This document shows positions 1 through 7,807 of a stretch of DNA of 19,476 nucleotides, one piece after another. Position 1 is the first letter of the stretch. Each line of letters opens with the position of its first letter. Source of the stretch: Alphaproteobacteria bacterium (lineage in GTDB: Bacteria > Pseudomonadota > Alphaproteobacteria > UBA2136 > UBA6156); contig JAIXZU010000068.1 of assembly GCA_027489415.1 (NCBI GenBank), forward strand, positions 1 to 19,476. Reading direction: 5' to 3'. Position numbers and translations under genes: made by a program. The notes under the pieces were generated by a model. It ran no database searches, was not told where the DNA came from, and was given only the letters and a program-made list of their open reading frames with translations.

Positions 1-111
1 CAGCACCATCATCCACCGTGCCTGGGCCCCCACCCGCTTGGCATAAGCCAGTAAAAAGGCACTATCCAGCAACTCCCTGCTCTTCCCCCGCGCCGGTATA
101 AGAGTATTCAT
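1..111 (-). CDS. Unidentified protein, N-terminal 37 residues only (cut by window edge)
   Basis: An open frame starts with ATG at 111-109 and runs off the left edge of the window. Its A overlaps the TGA stop of the upstream S23-type gene (TGATG), which is typical of translational coupling, and an AGGAAAG stretch lies about 8 bases upstream. The 37 visible residues begin MNTLIPARGKSRELLDSAF and contain several basic residues, then a more hydrophobic stretch (WMMVL) at the edge. This could be the start of a membrane segment, but too little is visible to tell. I do not recognise the family. It appears to be the last visible gene of the pyruvate dehydrogenase operon. The frame and coupling support a real gene, but no function can be given. 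Confidence 0.5.
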   Translation of the reverse strand, partial: MNTLIPARGKSRELLDSAFLLAYAKRVGAQARWMMVL

Positions 112-479
112 CACGCAACTTTCCTTTGGCGTATTTGTATCAGGCCATACAACATCTTACACACAATCTGATATTGCTGACGAAGTTCCTCAGTTTCATC
201 AGCGCTCAAGTAACCTAACTCAGCACAAAAACTCAGCCAGACACGAGTTTCCTCAGCGCTACCCAAGGCAATCGATATAAACCGACACTCATCCGCATCA
301 CTCATACGTTTGCTAAGGCCTTCTGCTAAGTTAGCACATATGCCTTTGCTACTCCTGCGTATTTGGTCAGCCAAACCTCCAAACTGCTCAATTTTAGGGA
401 AATTCAGTGATTGCGAATGCAAGTTAACAGCAAGTTGAAATGCAAGTTTATAAACCTCAAGCTGTTCATACCCCTGCAT
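111..479 (-). CDS. Four-helix-bundle protein of the S23 / 23S rRNA intervening-sequence type
   Basis: The 122-residue product matches the four-helix-bundle (S23, IVS-encoded) family. It has the N-terminal signature with E7-L8-V9-Y10-K11, the central QIRRSSKGICANLAEG stretch (about residues 39-54) and a helix-rich, charged remainder. Family members form small helical oligomers; their role is mostly unknown, and relatives include the Avd accessory protein of diversity-generating retroelements. No reverse transcriptase or template repeat is visible here. The ATG at 479-477 has a strong AGGAGGG about 7 bases upstream. The gene follows lpdA by 43 bases, and that gap is filled by tandem GGCTATA-like heptads (see separate entry). 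It is not inside an rRNA gene, so the intervening-sequence name reflects homology only. Family assignment is confident; function is unknown. Confidence 0.85.
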   Translation of the reverse strand: MQGYEQLEVYKLAFQLAVNLHSQSLNFPKIEQFGGLADQIRRSSKGICANLAEGLSKRMSDADECRFISIALGSAEETRVWLSFCAELGYLSADETEELRQQYQIVCKMLYGLIQIRQRKVA

Positions 480-485
480 ATCGAA

Positions 486-527
486 TCCCTCCTATAGCCA
501 ATAGCCTAACGCCTATAGCCTGTTACC
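486..527 (-). repeat. Tandem heptad array (GGCTATA-like) between lpdA and the S23-type gene
   Basis: Read on the minus strand, the gap holds in-register 7-base units: GGTAACA (527-521, containing the lpdA stop codon), GGCTATA (520-514), GGCGTTA (513-507), GGCTATT (506-500), GGCTATA (499-493), then GGAGGGA (492-486), which is also the Shine-Dalgarno of the next gene. Three units are near-perfect and the flanking ones are degenerate. The array fills the whole intergenic space. Its role is unknown; it could come from slippage or be a target or footprint of insertion. Confidence 0.7.
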
Positions 528-1914
528 CGTTCAGCGCCCGTCCCTCACTCGCCAGAACACTCTCCGCAATCATCTCACTCAGCGTCGGATGCGGCAAGCA
601 AGCATGCATAAAGTCCTCTTCCACCGCCTCCATGGAACGTCCCAGCACAAACGTCGAAATCATCTCTGTCGCCTCAGCCCCAATAATGTGCGCGCCCAGC
701 AACTCGCCGGTCTTCGCATCAAAAATGGTCTTCACCATACCGGAAGGCTCGCCCAACGCCTGCGCCTTGCCATTCGCCCCGTAGCTGTAGCGGCCAATTT
801 TCACCGCCCGACCAGCCGCCTTCGCAGCCTGCTCGGTCATCCCCGTGCTACCCACCTGCGGCGTGCAATAAGTACACCCGGGAATATTATCATAGCGCAT
901 CGCATGCGGAGCCTTCTCCAGCTTCCCAGCCTTGTGCCCAATGTGCTCGGCCGCAATCACACCCTCATGGCTCGCCACGTGGGCCAGCCACGGGGCCCCC
1001 GCCACGTCACCAATCGCGTAAATGTTGGGAACGGATGTCCGGTAGAAATCATCCACGTTAATCATGCCTTTTTCGGGGAAGACCTTCAGGTTCTCAAGCC
1101 CAAGGCTCTCCACATTCCCAGTCACGCCAATCGCCAGTATCGCACGGTCAAAGCGCCGCGCCTCACCGTTAATCACTGCGGAAACCCCACCCTTCTCAGC
1201 CTTCAAACCTTCAACCTTGGCCTTCAGTTCAAACTTGATGCCAAACTTCTCAAGGTCTTTCTGTAACAGCTTGGAAATCTCCTCGTCTTCCGCAGGACAC
1301 ACACGGTCTTGCGCTTCCACAATCGTCACCGGCACACCAAGGGCGTTATAGAAGCTCGCAAACTCCACACCAATCGCCCCGGCGCCAATCACCAGCAAAT
1401 CCTTGGGCAGTTTCGTCGGCACCATCGCCTCTTTCGCGGTCCAGATGAACTCACCATCAGCCTCCATCACACCCTTAATCTGCTTGGCCCGCGCACCAGT
1501 CGCCACCACGGCATACTTAAAGCCAACCTTCTGGCCATCCACGTCCATCTCCTTGTCGGAGGTAAACTTCGCAGTCCCCTTAATCACTTCAATCTTGTTC
1601 TTCTTCATCAGGAAGGCCACGCCCTTGCTCAGGTTGCCCGCCACTTCGCGGCTGCGCGCAATCACCTTCGTAAAGTCAAAACCCTTGGCCTCGGCCAGAA
1701 TCCCATAGTCCGCGGCATGCTGAATCGTCCGCTGCACTTCACCGGCCTTCAGCAGCGCCTTTGTCGGAATGCATCCCCAGTTCAGGCAAACACCACCCAG
1801 CGCATCACGCTCCACCACAGCCACTTTCAGCCCCAATTGGGCCGCGCGAATCGCACACACGTAACCCCCGGGGCCGGTCCCAATCACAACAACATCAAAA
1901 TTCATATCAGCCAT
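523..1914 (-). CDS. lpdA: Dihydrolipoyl dehydrogenase (E3 of pyruvate dehydrogenase)
   Basis: This 463-residue FAD flavoprotein reoxidises the dihydrolipoyl arm of E2 and passes electrons to NAD+. The N-terminal FAD motif GTGPGG is at 12-17. The redox disulfide is in GGVCLNWGCIPTK (C43 and C48), the NAD-binding GAGAIG at 177-182, the second FAD contact at AIGDVAG (about 300-306), and the C-terminal dimer interface carries the active-site HPTLSE (H442 and E447), with H437 nearby. Length and all catalytic residues are standard. ATG at 1914 is preferred because AAGGAG lies 7 bases upstream. It is the last of the PDH enzyme genes in the operon, 11 bases after the Nudix gene. Its place in the operon suggests service to PDH, though E3 could also serve other 2-oxoacid complexes. 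Confidence 0.97.
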   Translation of the reverse strand: MADMNFDVVVIGTGPGGYVCAIRAAQLGLKVAVVERDALGGVCLNWGCIPTKALLKAGEVQRTIQHAADYGILAEAKGFDFTKVIARSREVAGNLSKGVAFLMKKNKIEVIKGTAKFTSDKEMDVDGQKVGFKYAVVATGARAKQIKGVMEADGEFIWTAKEAMVPTKLPKDLLVIGAGAIGVEFASFYNALGVPVTIVEAQDRVCPAEDEEISKLLQKDLEKFGIKFELKAKVEGLKAEKGGVSAVINGEARRFDRAILAIGVTGNVESLGLENLKVFPEKGMINVDDFYRTSVPNIYAIGDVAGAPWLAHVASHEGVIAAEHIGHKAGKLEKAPHAMRYDNIPGCTYCTPQVGSTGMTEQAAKAAGRAVKIGRYSYGANGKAQALGEPSGMVKTIFDAKTGELLGAHIIGAEATEMISTFVLGRSMEAVEEDFMHACLPHPTLSEMIAESVLASEGRALNG

Positions 1915-1925
1915 GGCTTATCTCC

Positions 1926-2471
1926 TTATTTCGTCAATTTTAGGTAAAGTTTCAAACTTGTCTGGAAGCTGTTGGAAAGCAGGTACGGGAAACGCTTCAA
2001 CATATACTCGGCCTCTTCACGGCTCCAGAAATCGATCGCGTCAGCTTCGTCTTCCCAGTTGCTCACGTCGCCATTCCACTCGGCCACAAACAGCGCCCCA
2101 TTGCATGGGCGGCCTTTATTGATCTGGAACGGGCCCATGAATGTAAGCTTATCCGCCTTTTTCAGCTTAATCCCCAGCTCTTCCTGCAATTCGCGCACGG
2201 CGGCAACCTCATAGCTTTCACCGGCTTCCACCGCGCCCGCGGCACTGGCCGTAAACGTGCGGGGGGAAACCTTCTTATCCGCCTTGCGCCACTGCACCAG
2301 CAGGTTCCCCACATCGTTGGTCACCATCACATGCACAATCCTAAAGCGCAGGAACTCATCCTCCACCTCAGTCCGTGTCGCCTGCCGTAAAACGGTGTCG
2401 TCCTTATCAACAACATCCAGCATTTCAAACGTGGCTACCGCCTTCGCGGTCTTGTTCTTAGCGCCTACCAC
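1926..2471 (-). CDS. Nudix hydrolase, YfcD / IPP-isomerase-like subgroup
   Basis: The 181-residue product has a complete Nudix box: G79, E85, R93-E94, E97-E98, G100-I101 (G-x5-E-x7-REUxEExGU). This predicts metal-dependent hydrolysis of a nucleoside-diphosphate-linked compound. The layout resembles the YfcD-type Nudix proteins: a lead-in with the sense 'T(V)LRQATRTEVEDEFLRFR', then a first strand, a QWRKADKK segment and an ASAAGAVEAGE stretch. The start is a GTG whose G is shared with the TAG stop of pdhC (TAGTG), with no clear Shine-Dalgarno, so translation is probably coupled to pdhC. An in-frame ATG at 2423 (residue 17) also lacks an SD and would shorten the conserved lead-in. The substrate is unknown. 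Its position between E2 and E3 suggests housekeeping of a PDH-related cofactor or nucleotide, but this is inference. Confidence 0.88.
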   Translation of the reverse strand: MVGAKNKTAKAVATFEMLDVVDKDDTVLRQATRTEVEDEFLRFRIVHVMVTNDVGNLLVQWRKADKKVSPRTFTASAAGAVEAGESYEVAAVRELQEELGIKLKKADKLTFMGPFQINKGRPCNGALFVAEWNGDVSNWEDEADAIDFWSREEAEYMLKRFPYLLSNSFQTSLKLYLKLTK

Positions 2472-3757
2472 TACATCACCAGAATAACTGGATTTTCCAG
2501 ATACTTCTTAATGCTCGCCAGCAATTCAGCCCCCAGCGCCCCATCAATCACACGGTGGTCAACACTCAGCGTCATTTTCATTACCGAACCAATCTCAATT
2601 CCGCCCTCAGTCACCACAGCGGTTTCCTTGGCCACGCCACACGCCAGAATCGCCGCCTGCGGGGGGTTAATAATCGCCGAAAACTCATCAACCCCATACA
2701 TCCCAAGGTTGCTCAAGCTGAAGGACCCTCCCTCATACTGGTCAGGCTTCAGCTTGCCAGCTTTGGCATCTGCCGCCAGCTGCTTCACTTCGCCGGAAAT
2801 CTGCACCAGGCTCTTCTGGTCGGCATTGGCCACAATCGGCGTAATCAAACCGCCATCAATGCTCACGGCAACACTAATATCCACGTTCCCGAACTGCACC
2901 ATACTGTCCACATTCCAAGCCGCGTTGGCAGCAGGGTAGTCCCGCAGCGCCATGCCACAGGCCTTCACAATGAAGTCGTTCACGGAAACCTTCACCTTCT
3001 GCGCCGCAAGGTGGTCGTTAATCTGGGCGCGTACCCCCATCAACGCATCCATGCGCACTTCCGCGGTCAGGTAGAAATGCGGCACAGTCTGCTTGCTCTG
3101 AGTCAAACGTCCGGCAATCGCTTTGCGCATCGGCGTCAGCTTCACCACGTTGTCGGCCTTGCGCACAATCCGCCCACCTGTAAAGCCACCAACCGGCGCC
3201 TTCATCACGTCGTCAGCCACAATCCGGCCATGCGGCCCAGTTCCAGCCACAGCCCCAAGGTTCACGCCCTTGTCAGCCGCCAAACGCCGCGCCAACGGGC
3301 TCGCCTTCACGCGCCCATCGGTCACCGCATGGCTGGAAGATGAAACACTCGTCCCACCCGTATTGATCTTCGGCAGAACCGCCGCCACCACAGGCGCAGC
3401 AACAGCTACTGGTGCAGCCGCCGTAACCGGTGCCGCAGCAGCCTGTTCAACAGCTGCAGGCGCAGCCTCAGCCACCTTCGCTTTACTTTTTGGAGCATAA
3501 TCCGCCGCCACAGTCTCATCCTTACCGCGCAGCACCGCAATCGGTGTCCCTACCGCAAGGTCAGCCCCAATTTCACCGACAATCTTATGCAGAATCCCAT
3601 CATCAGAAGCCTCAACCTCCATCGTCGCCTTATCAGTCTCAACTTCGGCCAGAACGTCCCCTGCGGAAACCTTATCGCCCTCCTTCTTCACCCAACGGGC
3701 CAAACGGCCCTCGGTCATCGTCGGGCTCAGCTGCGGCATCAAAACATCAATCGGCAT
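2471..3757 (-). CDS. pdhC: Dihydrolipoyllysine acetyltransferase (E2 of pyruvate dehydrogenase)
   Basis: This 428-residue core subunit accepts acetyl groups on a lipoyl arm and transfers them to CoA. One lipoyl domain spans about 1-80, with the lipoyl-lysine in ETDKATME (K43). An Ala/Pro/Val-rich flexible linker follows (about 95-130), then a peripheral-subunit-binding domain at about 148-187 (ASPLARRLA through GRIVADDV) that should dock E1 and E3. The catalytic acyltransferase domain runs from about 203 to the end, with the terminal DHRVIDG motif (H401, D405). A single lipoyl domain is common in alphaproteobacterial E2. AGAGGAG lies 8 bases before the ATG. It sits 27 bases after one Nudix gene and overlaps the next by one base. 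No odd residues were seen. Confidence 0.97.
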   Translation of the reverse strand: MPIDVLMPQLSPTMTEGRLARWVKKEGDKVSAGDVLAEVETDKATMEVEASDDGILHKIVGEIGADLAVGTPIAVLRGKDETVAADYAPKSKAKVAEAAPAAVEQAAAAPVTAAAPVAVAAPVVAAVLPKINTGGTSVSSSSHAVTDGRVKASPLARRLAADKGVNLGAVAGTGPHGRIVADDVMKAPVGGFTGGRIVRKADNVVKLTPMRKAIAGRLTQSKQTVPHFYLTAEVRMDALMGVRAQINDHLAAQKVKVSVNDFIVKACGMALRDYPAANAAWNVDSMVQFGNVDISVAVSIDGGLITPIVANADQKSLVQISGEVKQLAADAKAGKLKPDQYEGGSFSLSNLGMYGVDEFSAIINPPQAAILACGVAKETAVVTEGGIEIGSVMKMTLSVDHRVIDGALGAELLASIKKYLENPVILVM

Positions 3758-3784
3758 TTTCTTATCTCCTCTAAAAATCTATAT

Positions 3785-4282
3785 TTATCTTATCTGAAAT
3801 TCTCTGGTTTGAAGCCAGTTTTTGTACATCCCGAGGGAGTTGCGTGAGTAAAAGCTCGCACTACTGGAAACACGCTCAATCGCATCATCCAATTCTAACC
3901 ATTCATAGCTTGAATGCTCTTCATCAAGCTTAATTTCATCATCTGAAATCTTCGCAACAAATACAAAGCTAGGAGCCTGCACTTCATCGCCGTTCGGATG
4001 CTTAATTAACGTTTGCTCAGGGTTGGTTATGACGCCAATCATCGTTAGCTCCGTAGCTTCAACATTAAGTTCTTCATGCAATTCTCTCCGTGCGCAGCTT
4101 TCGGCGCTATCCCCAAGCTCAAAGTGCCCGCCTGCAACGCTCCAGCTATCAACATCAGAACGTTTACCAAGCCAGATTTTACCATCGGAATTCACAACAA
4201 CAACCGTCACGCCCGCCCAAAGGGTAAGGTCATGCCCCAACTTCTGCCGCACCTTCCAAAGGTCGCTCCCCACAAACCCCAT
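3785..4282 (-). CDS. Nudix hydrolase (NUDT15-like layout), box with two substitutions
   Basis: The 165-residue protein carries a Nudix box at 52-74: G52, then D58 where Glu is usual, R66-E67, E70-E71 and N73 where Gly is usual. The metal-binding RE..EE core is intact, so activity is likely. The N-terminal strand GVTVVVVNSDGKIWLGKR and SWSVAGGHFELGDS resemble the MutT/NUDT15 class that sanitises nucleoside triphosphates; the true substrate is unknown. It is only distantly similar to the other Nudix gene in this operon, so the pair is not a recent tandem duplication. The ATG at 4282 shares its A with the TAA stop of pdhB (TAATG) and lacks a good SD, which points to translational coupling. The stop lies 27 bases before pdhC. 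Confidence 0.87.
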   Translation of the reverse strand: MGFVGSDLWKVRQKLGHDLTLWAGVTVVVVNSDGKIWLGKRSDVDSWSVAGGHFELGDSAESCARRELHEELNVEATELTMIGVITNPEQTLIKHPNGDEVQAPSFVFVAKISDDEIKLDEEHSSYEWLELDDAIERVSSSASFYSRNSLGMYKNWLQTREFQIR

Positions 4283-5262
4283 TACTTACCAAGCATCTTC
4301 CGGATTTCCCGAACAATATCATCAACCTGCGGCACACACAGCGTCTCAAGGTTGCTGGCATAAGGCAGCGGCACATCCAGTTGGCTCATCCGCACAACCG
4401 GCGCATCCAGCTCGTCCCAGCAGTTGTCGGAAATCACGGCCATCACTTCAGCCCCAACCCCTGCGGACGCCCAAGTCTCCTCCAGCACAATCGCCTTATG
4501 GGTCTTGGAAACACTCTTCACAATCGCCTCATTGTCCAGCGGGCGCAGGCTGCGCAAGTCAAGCACCTCAACGGAAATACCTTCTTTTTCCAGAATATTG
4601 GCCGCTTCCAGCGCCTTCACCGCCATCATGGAATACGCAATCAGCGTCACATCCGTCCCCGCGTGGGTCACGTTGGCCTTGCCAATCGGCAGCACAAAAT
4701 CGTCACCTTCCGGCACCTCACCACTCAGGCCGTAAAGCACCTCGTGCTCAAGGCACACCACAGGGGCGTTGTCCCGAATCGCCGCCTTCAGCAAGCCTTT
4801 GGCATCAGCCGCATTGCTCGGCGCAATCACTTTCAGGCCCGGAATATTCATGTACCAGCTGGCAAAGTCCTGGCTGTGTTGGGCAGCAACGTGGGCGGCA
4901 ATTCCGTTCAAGCCACGGAAGACAATCGGGCACCCAACCTTCCCGCCACTCATGTACAGCGTCTTGGCGGCACTGTTGATGATGTGGTCAGTCGCCAGCA
5001 TCGCGAAGTTCCAGGTCATGTACTCCACAATCGGGCGCAGTCCGGCCATCGCCGCACCAACGGCAATGCCTGTAAACCCAAGCTCGGCAATCGGCGTGTC
5101 CACCACGCGGGCGGGGCCGAATTCCTGCACCATGCCTTGGCTGCACTTGTAAGCGCCTTGGTAATCCGCCACTTCTTCGCCCATCAGCAACACGCTCTTG
5201 TCGCGGCGCATCTCTTCGCTCATCGCATCGCGCAAAGCTTCACGGTAAGTCATCATAGCCAT
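4282..5262 (-). CDS. pdhB: Pyruvate dehydrogenase E1 component, beta subunit
   Basis: The 326-residue beta subunit pairs with PdhA to form the ThDP-dependent E1 that decarboxylates pyruvate. The transketolase-like N-terminal domain holds the conserved ThDP-activating Glu in DTPIAELGF (E60) and AAQHSQDF with H129, the counterpart of the conserved active-site His of E1 beta. The C-terminal transketolase domain includes EVLDLRSLRPLD and ends near IRKMLGK. It has no N-terminal lipoyl domain, unlike the longer PdhB of some rhizobia. The start at 5262 has a weak AGGGGA about 8 bases upstream; ATGs at 5256 and 5253 are alternatives and change little. It lies 11 bases after the methyltransferase and overlaps the Nudix gene by one base. 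Confidence 0.97.
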   Translation of the reverse strand: MAMMTYREALRDAMSEEMRRDKSVLLMGEEVADYQGAYKCSQGMVQEFGPARVVDTPIAELGFTGIAVGAAMAGLRPIVEYMTWNFAMLATDHIINSAAKTLYMSGGKVGCPIVFRGLNGIAAHVAAQHSQDFASWYMNIPGLKVIAPSNAADAKGLLKAAIRDNAPVVCLEHEVLYGLSGEVPEGDDFVLPIGKANVTHAGTDVTLIAYSMMAVKALEAANILEKEGISVEVLDLRSLRPLDNEAIVKSVSKTHKAIVLEETWASAGVGAEVMAVISDNCWDELDAPVVRMSQLDVPLPYASNLETLCVPQVDDIVREIRKMLGK

Positions 5263-5273
5263 TGTTCAGTCCC

Positions 5274-6074
5274 CTATTTAACTCGTTTCGCAATAATCAG
5301 AAGTGTTTGTTCGTTGAAAATGAAGCTCTCTTCATCTTCATACCGATACTTCTCAAGCATCGTCGCCAGCAGTTCGTCTTTCTGGGCATCGCTCAGGTCG
5401 TCAAACCAGTGCCCGTAGCAAATCTTCTGTGAACTCGCCGAAACCCAGTGCTGCAAAAATTCCTTGGCATCGCCGGTGTAGTGCTGGTCGTACTTGGTCT
5501 GGGCCGCTTCAATTTCCCAGCCGTATTTACGCAGCACTTCAGCCCACCCCAGCATATCATGGTAATGGAAAGGCCCTTCCACACTATCGGCAATCCCAAA
5601 TGCCTTGCGCAAGTAAGCATCAATGTCCATCAGCATGTCCGGCAGCTTCTGGCAGGTCCCTAGCATCAGGTAACCACCCACGGGAACTGACTTGTTGAGG
5701 GACTCGAAAAACGCCGCCTTATCCTTCACCCAGTGCAGCGCAAAGTTGCTGTGGGCAAGGTCAAACGTCTCACCAAGAGTATGGAAACCATCAGTACCCA
5801 TCTCAAGGTAAGTAATCCGCGGGTCGGAATTCTCCTTTTTCGCAGTCTCCAGCATGGTAGCGGACTGGTCAATCGCCACACCACGCTCAGTATGGGGGAA
5901 AACCTCAAGCAGAGACTTCGTCAACTTGCCACTCCGGCACCCCACATCCACCCATTTCGTCACCTTTTCAGGCTGAAGCTGCGTCGCCATCGCAAGGTCA
6001 ACAAGGTCCTGCCAGCGGTCGGTCTGCCAGAAATTGGTCTTATTGTAAAAATCGCCGAGGTGCTTAGTAGCCAT
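5274..6074 (-). CDS. Class I SAM-dependent methyltransferase (BioC / Tam-like)
   Basis: The predicted 266-residue protein has a Rossmann-type methyltransferase core. Motif I is WVDVGCRSGKLT (D43 to G48 region), the acidic ribose-binding residue is D69 at the end of strand 2 (GVAIDQS), and a FDLAHSNFALHWV segment follows at about 104-116, as in BioC, trans-aconitate methyltransferase and related small-molecule enzymes. The C-terminal half is helical and could form a substrate lid. I chose the ATG at 6074 because GGGAGGA lies 6 bases upstream; a longer frame opens with TTG at 6107 but has no such site. Substrate unknown. Placement between pdhA and pdhB is unusual; a role linked to PDH is possible but not shown. 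The same frame continues cleanly to a TAG 11 bases before pdhB. Confidence 0.85.
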   Translation of the reverse strand: MATKHLGDFYNKTNFWQTDRWQDLVDLAMATQLQPEKVTKWVDVGCRSGKLTKSLLEVFPHTERGVAIDQSATMLETAKKENSDPRITYLEMGTDGFHTLGETFDLAHSNFALHWVKDKAAFFESLNKSVPVGGYLMLGTCQKLPDMLMDIDAYLRKAFGIADSVEGPFHYHDMLGWAEVLRKYGWEIEAAQTKYDQHYTGDAKEFLQHWVSASSQKICYGHWFDDLSDAQKDELLATMLEKYRYEDEESFIFNEQTLLIIAKRVK

Positions 6075-6112
6075 AAAAAATCCTCCCGTTCGGACGACAC
6101 ATTCCAATCATC

Positions 6113-6541
6113 TTAAATGTCTCCTTTTTCAAAAATAGGTTTTTTAAAACGTATTGGCTGCTCTTCTACAAAGTAATCCTGCACAATCGCCATAATAACC
6201 AAAATGTTAATCAAAGGCATCAACCCGAAAACCAGTACGTTGCCGAAGAAAACCTCAACAAGAGCCTGGCCGATCAGAATGACATAAAGCACCCTGAAAC
6301 TCACGATATCAATCTGTTGAAAGAACATGCGCAAAACCATCAAAGTCAAATAGGCTGCAAGAATCAACCCCAGAAACACTTGCACGGACAACATCAACAC
6401 CATCTCAAGCGCACTGCTCAAGCCTAGCATCACCCCAATCTGCCCCAACAATGGCCCGGACAATCCAGCAACAAGTACAGCGGCGGCAAAAACAAGCAGC
6501 CACATGAATGCACCGGTCCCGAGCAATTTTAGCATCTGCAT
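6113..6541 (-). CDS. Small four-helix integral membrane protein of unknown function
   Basis: The 142-residue protein is dominated by hydrophobic segments at about 10-30, 46-71, 79-97 and 100-121, followed by a charged tail (about 122-142) with several Lys and Glu. It has no signal peptide motif, cysteine pair or catalytic signature that I recognise. With four helices both ends probably face the same side, and the Lys-rich tail suggests the cytoplasm. The ATG at 6541 is 3 bases after the pdhA stop and has no clear SD, so it may be coupled to pdhA; M3 is an alternative start. The methyltransferase follows 38 bases later. I do not recognise the family. The tight spacing and strong hydrophobic pattern support it being real. 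Confidence 0.7.
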   Translation of the reverse strand: MQMLKLLGTGAFMWLLVFAAAVLVAGLSGPLLGQIGVMLGLSSALEMVLMLSVQVFLGLILAAYLTLMVLRMFFQQIDIVSFRVLYVILIGQALVEVFFGNVLVFGLMPLINILVIMAIVQDYFVEEQPIRFKKPIFEKGDI

Positions 6542-6544
6542 AAC

Positions 6545-7636
6545 TTAGCTCGGCAACACATCAGTAAACAGCTCTTCAGCACCGGGCCGCTCGGCGGTCA
6601 CGGCCACTTCGGCCACGCGGGCCACTTCGGCCTTAATCGCCTCATCGAACGCGTCAAACTCGCCCTCTTTCATGCCAAGCTCGCTCATCATATAGGCCTG
6701 CAGGCGGCTGATGGGGTCGCGCGTTTCCTTCACCGCATCCACATCCTCACGGGTACGGTACTTGGCAGGGTCGCTCATGGAGTGCCCGCGGTAACGGTAC
6801 GTATCCATCTCCAGCAGGTAAGGCCCCTTGCCAGCGCGGCAGTAGTCCCCTGCCCGCTTGAAAGCTTCCATGGAGGTCAGGAAGTCCATCCCATCCACCT
6901 TCTCACCGGGAATACCAAACGGCTCGCCACGCTGCCACAGGTTACCCGCAGCCGCACGCGGTACGCTGGTGCCCATGCCCCACTGGTTGTTTTCAATCAC
7001 GAATACCACCGGCAGCTTCCACAGCGCGGCCATGTTGAAGGCTTCAAACACCTGTCCGGCGTTGGCGGTGCCATCACCCATGAAGGTAAAGCTCACGTTC
7101 TGGTTGGTCATGCCCAGCACGTCGTTCTGGTATTTCCGTGCGTAGGCAAGGCCCGCACCCAGCGGAACCTGAGCCGCCACAATCCCGTGCCCGCCCCAGA
7201 AGTGCTTCTTAGGCTCGAACATATGCATGCTCCCGCCCTTACCCTTGGAAATCCCAATCTTACGCCCCGTCAGCTCACCCATCACTTCTTCGCCGGAAAG
7301 CCCGCACACCAGCGCCAGCGCATGGCACCGGTAGCTGGTGATGAAATCATCGCCTTCAATGCTGCTCGCCTTGGCGCCGGCAGCCACAGCCTCTTGGCCA
7401 ATGTACAGGTGGCAGAAACCCTGAATTTCCTTTTGCTGATAGAGGCTCGCGGCTTTTTCTTCAAAGCGGCGCATGTACAGCATTTGCTTGTACCATTGCA
7501 CCAGTTCAGCCTTGGTCAAACCAAGCTGTTCATGCCGCGCACCGTCACTTTTTCCAGCCTTGGCAGGCTTGGCTACCACTTTCAATCCAGCTTTCGCAGT
7601 GTTTTCAGCAACTTCAGAACTCGTACGCACAGACAT
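6545..7636 (-). CDS. pdhA: Pyruvate dehydrogenase E1 component, alpha subunit
   Basis: The 363-residue subunit binds thiamine diphosphate and, with PdhB, decarboxylates pyruvate and acetylates the lipoyl arm of PdhC. The ThDP motif starts at GDGTANAG (187-194) and ends at the Asn pair N216-N217. The active-site loop YRGHSMSDP (282-290) carries H285 and S286, equivalent to the catalytic His and site-1 Ser region of E1 alpha. The N-terminal ~35 residues are Ala/Lys-rich and poorly conserved. The frame stays open upstream to 7828, but GAGGAGGA at 7648-7641 marks the true start. Of two adjacent ATGs (7639 and 7636) the second has the better spacing. First gene of the PDH operon; the upstream terminator separates it from the adhesion operon. 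Confidence 0.96.
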   Translation of the reverse strand: MSVRTSSEVAENTAKAGLKVVAKPAKAGKSDGARHEQLGLTKAELVQWYKQMLYMRRFEEKAASLYQQKEIQGFCHLYIGQEAVAAGAKASSIEGDDFITSYRCHALALVCGLSGEEVMGELTGRKIGISKGKGGSMHMFEPKKHFWGGHGIVAAQVPLGAGLAYARKYQNDVLGMTNQNVSFTFMGDGTANAGQVFEAFNMAALWKLPVVFVIENNQWGMGTSVPRAAAGNLWQRGEPFGIPGEKVDGMDFLTSMEAFKRAGDYCRAGKGPYLLEMDTYRYRGHSMSDPAKYRTREDVDAVKETRDPISRLQAYMMSELGMKEGEFDAFDEAIKAEVARVAEVAVTAERPGAEELFTDVLPS

Positions 7637-7639
7637 CAT

Positions 7640-7807
7640 GTCCTCCTCGGATAATTCGCGATTTTCTCGCCGCATCCTGCCATCAAACCCAGCAAACTCA
7701 ACAAAATTCGTCGCTGCACTGCACCATCTTAACATCGTACTGCCAGCTTGGCCTTCGCGGTAGGAACCACCCACACAACACCGTGAAAATGTCACACAAC
7801 AAATCGC
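7640..7807 (-). promoter_or_regulatory. Upstream region of the PDH operon with direct and inverted repeats
   Basis: This gap must hold the promoter for pdhA, because a terminator closes the gene upstream. No convincing -35/-10 pair was found by eye. Two direct copies of GTTGTGTG lie on the minus strand at 7800-7793 and 7779-7772, 21 bases apart. Between them is the inverted repeat GTGA-N5-TCAC (7795-7783), which resembles a half-spaced CRP/FNR-type palindrome. These are candidate operator sites for a PDH regulator; the identity is not known. The rest of the gap shows nothing else clear. Confidence 0.35.

Noticed and set aside
111..479. S23-type protein as sign of an rRNA intervening sequence or of a diversity-generating retroelement
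   Set aside because: No rRNA sequence surrounds it, and no reverse transcriptase, template repeat or variable repeat pair was seen in the window.
1309..1947. Plus-strand open frames across the PDH genes, such as this one and 4381-5418 or 7783-9273
   Set aside because: All lie opposite well-supported enzymes, have His/Arg/Pro-rich unlikely sequences and no start context.
6075..6107. Longer methyltransferase starting with TTG at 6107
   Set aside because: No ribosome site there, while GGGAGGA is correctly spaced before ATG 6074.
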